Shown: positions 5,303-6,375 of the stretch, piece after piece
How the letters are laid out: the number at the start of each line of letters is the position of its first letter
Numbering within the stretch: position 1 is the first letter of the stretch
Source of the DNA: CAZESH01 sp964514665
GTDB lineage: Bacteria; Bacillota; Bacilli; Paenibacillales; KCTC-25726
Direction of reading: 5' to 3'
NCBI GenBank assembly: GCA_964514665.1
Contig: CAZESH010000257.1
Location: 1 to 6,375, forward strand
Length of the DNA: 6,375 nucleotides
Program-made: the position numbers and the translations under genes
The notes under the pieces: model-generated
Database searches by the model: none
What the model was told of the DNA's origin: nothing
Seen by the model: the letters and a program-made list of their open reading frames with translations, nothing else

Positions 5303-5360
5303 AGACAATGGTATTCTTAGCTTGGGGCGTGGGATGCTCAGCTAAGAAAGACCAACTAAT

Positions 5361-5389
5361 ATATTACAACAAAATCGATCTGGAATCAA
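5361..5389 (-). promoter_or_regulatory. Sigma-A promoter of rplM-rpsI
   Basis: On the minus strand TTGATT (5384-5389) and TAATAT (5361-5366) are 17 bp apart, with an AT-rich stretch upstream (TAAAATTTTA) overlapping the truA stop. Predicted start is near 5354. This gives the ribosomal protein pair expression independent of truA. Confidence 0.65.
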
Positions 5390-5408
5390 TATGCGATCTA
5401 AAATTTTA

Positions 5409-6167
5409 TTAGTCGTATTCCACGCTCCACAATATTAAACCATGGGAAGGCGCTGTTGGTCCCGCCAATGCACGGTTTTTTCCATCCAGGATGCGCCTCA
5501 TGTCCTGACTGCTTCTTTTGCCTTCACCGACCTGAATCAACGTACCGGCAATGATGCGGACCATGTTATATAAAAAGCCGCTGCCGCTGATATAAATATG
5601 AATCGGTCTTTTTGCTCCAAGATAGGCTGGATCGGCTTGTTCCAATCTCGCTTCAAAAATCGTGCGAATCCGGTCCAGCTTATCGGTTCTTACCGAACAA
5701 AATGAAGTGAAATCATGCGCGCCAACGATAGCATCCAGCGCTTCAATCATGCTCTCCACTTCCAGCTTTCCGGGATGATGAAGCTGAAATCCCCGTTGGA
5801 ATACGTCGATAAAACGATCCGGATTGATCGTATAACGATAGGTTTTACGCTTGGCAAAACGTCTGGCGTGAAATTCGGTCGCTACTTCCTTAGCCTCCAA
5901 GACGACGATGTCATGCGGCAGCAGCGTATTGAGCGCCATGCACCAATTTTCTTCAGGAATCGGGGATGACGTATGAAAATTGCAAACCTGCCCTCTTGCA
6001 TGTACACCGGCATCCGTTCTGCCCGAAGAAATGATCTTTACTTTTTCCCCGGTCAGCTTTTCGATCGCCGCTTTCAACTTATCTTCGATCGTGTTCTTTT
6101 GCGGCTGCGATTGAAAACCGTTATAATTCGTTCCCACATAATTGATCTTCAGAAAAAGGTTCCGCAT
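5409..6167 (-). CDS. truA: tRNA pseudouridine(38-40) synthase TruA
   Basis: A 252-residue cytosolic enzyme that converts uridines 38, 39 and 40 in the anticodon stem-loop of many tRNAs to pseudouridine. The catalytic Asp52 sits in SGRTDAGVHA (48-57). Other family blocks are YVGTNYNGFQSQP (10-22), FHARRFAKRKTYRY (99-112), GAHDFTSF (149-156), GSGFLYNMVRIIAGTL (195-210) and the closing GPTAPSHGLILWSVEY. Length is standard (about 245-260). The ATG at 6167 follows GGAGGA with 5-nt spacing. It lies 107 bp after rplQ, but a terminator fills much of that gap, and no clear promoter is seen between terminator and start. It is followed 201 bp later by rplM. In B. subtilis three ECF transporter genes stand between rplQ and truA; they are missing here. 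Confidence 0.97.
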   Translation of the reverse strand: MRNLFLKINYVGTNYNGFQSQPQKNTIEDKLKAAIEKLTGEKVKIISSGRTDAGVHARGQVCNFHTSSPIPEENWCMALNTLLPHDIVVLEAKEVATEFHARRFAKRKTYRYTINPDRFIDVFQRGFQLHHPGKLEVESMIEALDAIVGAHDFTSFCSVRTDKLDRIRTIFEARLEQADPAYLGAKRPIHIYISGSGFLYNMVRIIAGTLIQVGEGKRSSQDMRRILDGKNRALAGPTAPSHGLILWSVEYD

Positions 6168-6211
6168 TCGTTCCTCCGCTCGTCACGCTTTTGCAGTGGG
6201 GTCCAAGTCGC

Positions 6212-6255
6212 AAAAAAAGGGCTTGATCAGAATCCGTGGATTCTGACCACCCCTT
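6212..6255 (-). terminator. Rho-independent terminator after rplQ
   Basis: Arms TGATCAGAATCC (6224-6235) and GGATTCTGACCA (6238-6249) pair over 12 positions with one G-U pair in RNA; the tip opens to a small loop. Outer GGG/CCC extends the stem, and seven U follow (6212-6218). It begins about 20 bases past the rplQ stop and ends the long ribosomal protein operon ahead of truA. Confidence 0.9.
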
Positions 6256-6274
6256 CTCATCCCGAGTCCAGTAC

Positions 6275-6375
6275 TTAAGCCCGGTCCACCAATTCCAAAA
6301 AAACCATTGGAGCAGAATCTCCACGACGAGGTCCTAATTTCAGAATACGCGTGTACCCGCCCGGACGCTCTGAAT
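6275..6375 (-). CDS. rplQ: 50S ribosomal protein L17, C-terminal 32 residues (partial)
   Basis: The frame runs in from the right edge and stops at TAA (6275-6277). The visible part contains GGYTRILKLGPRRGDSAPM and ends LELVDRA, matching the conserved L17 C-terminus (GGYTRI.KLGPRRGD.APM...ELV in B. subtilis). It carries three residues (DRA) beyond the usual ELV end. L17 is the last gene of the S10-spc-alpha ribosomal protein cluster in Bacillales, and the terminator behind it agrees. Confidence 0.97.
   Translation of the reverse strand, partial: SERPGGYTRILKLGPRRGDSAPMVFLELVDRA

Larger units (their letters stand above)
5208..5354 (-). promoter_or_regulatory. Structured rplM leader, likely L13 leader RNA
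   Basis: The predicted rplM-rpsI transcript has about 147 nt of untranslated leader. Its first stem is perfect: TTCTTAGCT (5314-5322) with AGCTAAGAA (5340-5348), 9 bp closing a 17-nt loop. A second small stem is formed by two AAGCTT copies (5281-5286, 5294-5299). Near the ribosome-binding site GCAC and GTGC can pair around TGATT (about 5232-5244), and an overlapping alternative (TGC-ACCTGA-GCA) competes with it. A ribosomal-protein leader upstream of L13-S9 is known in low-GC Gram-positives (the L13 leader family), thought to act by autoregulation. Position and size fit; match to that family's consensus was not tested. Confidence 0.6.

Overview
The window comes from a spore-forming, low-to-mid GC Gram-positive bacterium (Bacillota, Bacillales). 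It most resembles Paenibacillaceae or a relative, but the genus is a guess. The evidence is Bacillus-like ribosomal protein sequences, strong AGGAGG ribosome-binding sites, typical sigma-A promoters, and a cwlD-type spore cortex amidase in the conserved rplQ / truA / rplM / rpsI / cwlD / mrp order known from Bacillus subtilis. Eight of the nine genes lie on the minus strand, so the window reads right to left.

Right part (about 4299-6375): the end of rplQ (ribosomal protein L17) is closed by a clear rho-independent terminator. truA (tRNA pseudouridine synthase) follows. A sigma-A promoter and a structured leader of about 150 nt, resembling the known L13 leader, precede the rplM-rpsI pair (L13-S9). 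A perfect 18-bp terminator ends that unit.

Middle part (about 2140-4297): a two-gene sulfate assimilation unit, cysH then sat, has its own strong promoter with two dyads over the -35 and -10 boxes. Sat makes APS from sulfate and ATP. CysH carries the Fe-S cysteine set (CC, CxxC) and the C-terminal catalytic cysteine needed to reduce APS (or PAPS) to sulfite. The intergenic gap between the two genes holds two inverted repeats. This pair sits where B. subtilis has ribosomal-to-sporulation linkage, so it looks like a lineage-specific insertion into a conserved locus, without visible mobile-element remains.

Left part (about 1-2139): cwlD (membrane-anchored N-acetylmuramoyl-L-alanine amidase for spore cortex maturation) and mrp (P-loop Fe-S carrier / SalA family) each have a recognisable extended -10 promoter. 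A hairpin terminator follows mrp. A glycine-rich C-terminal tail of a convergent plus-strand gene enters at the left edge; gerD is the likely identity by synteny.

No mobile element, CRISPR array, tRNA or rRNA was found, and no stretch over 300 bases lacks a gene. I see no wholly new system. The points of interest are regulatory: the cysH control region, the cwlD promoter region, the L13-like leader, the rplQ-truA terminator, and the altered gene order.
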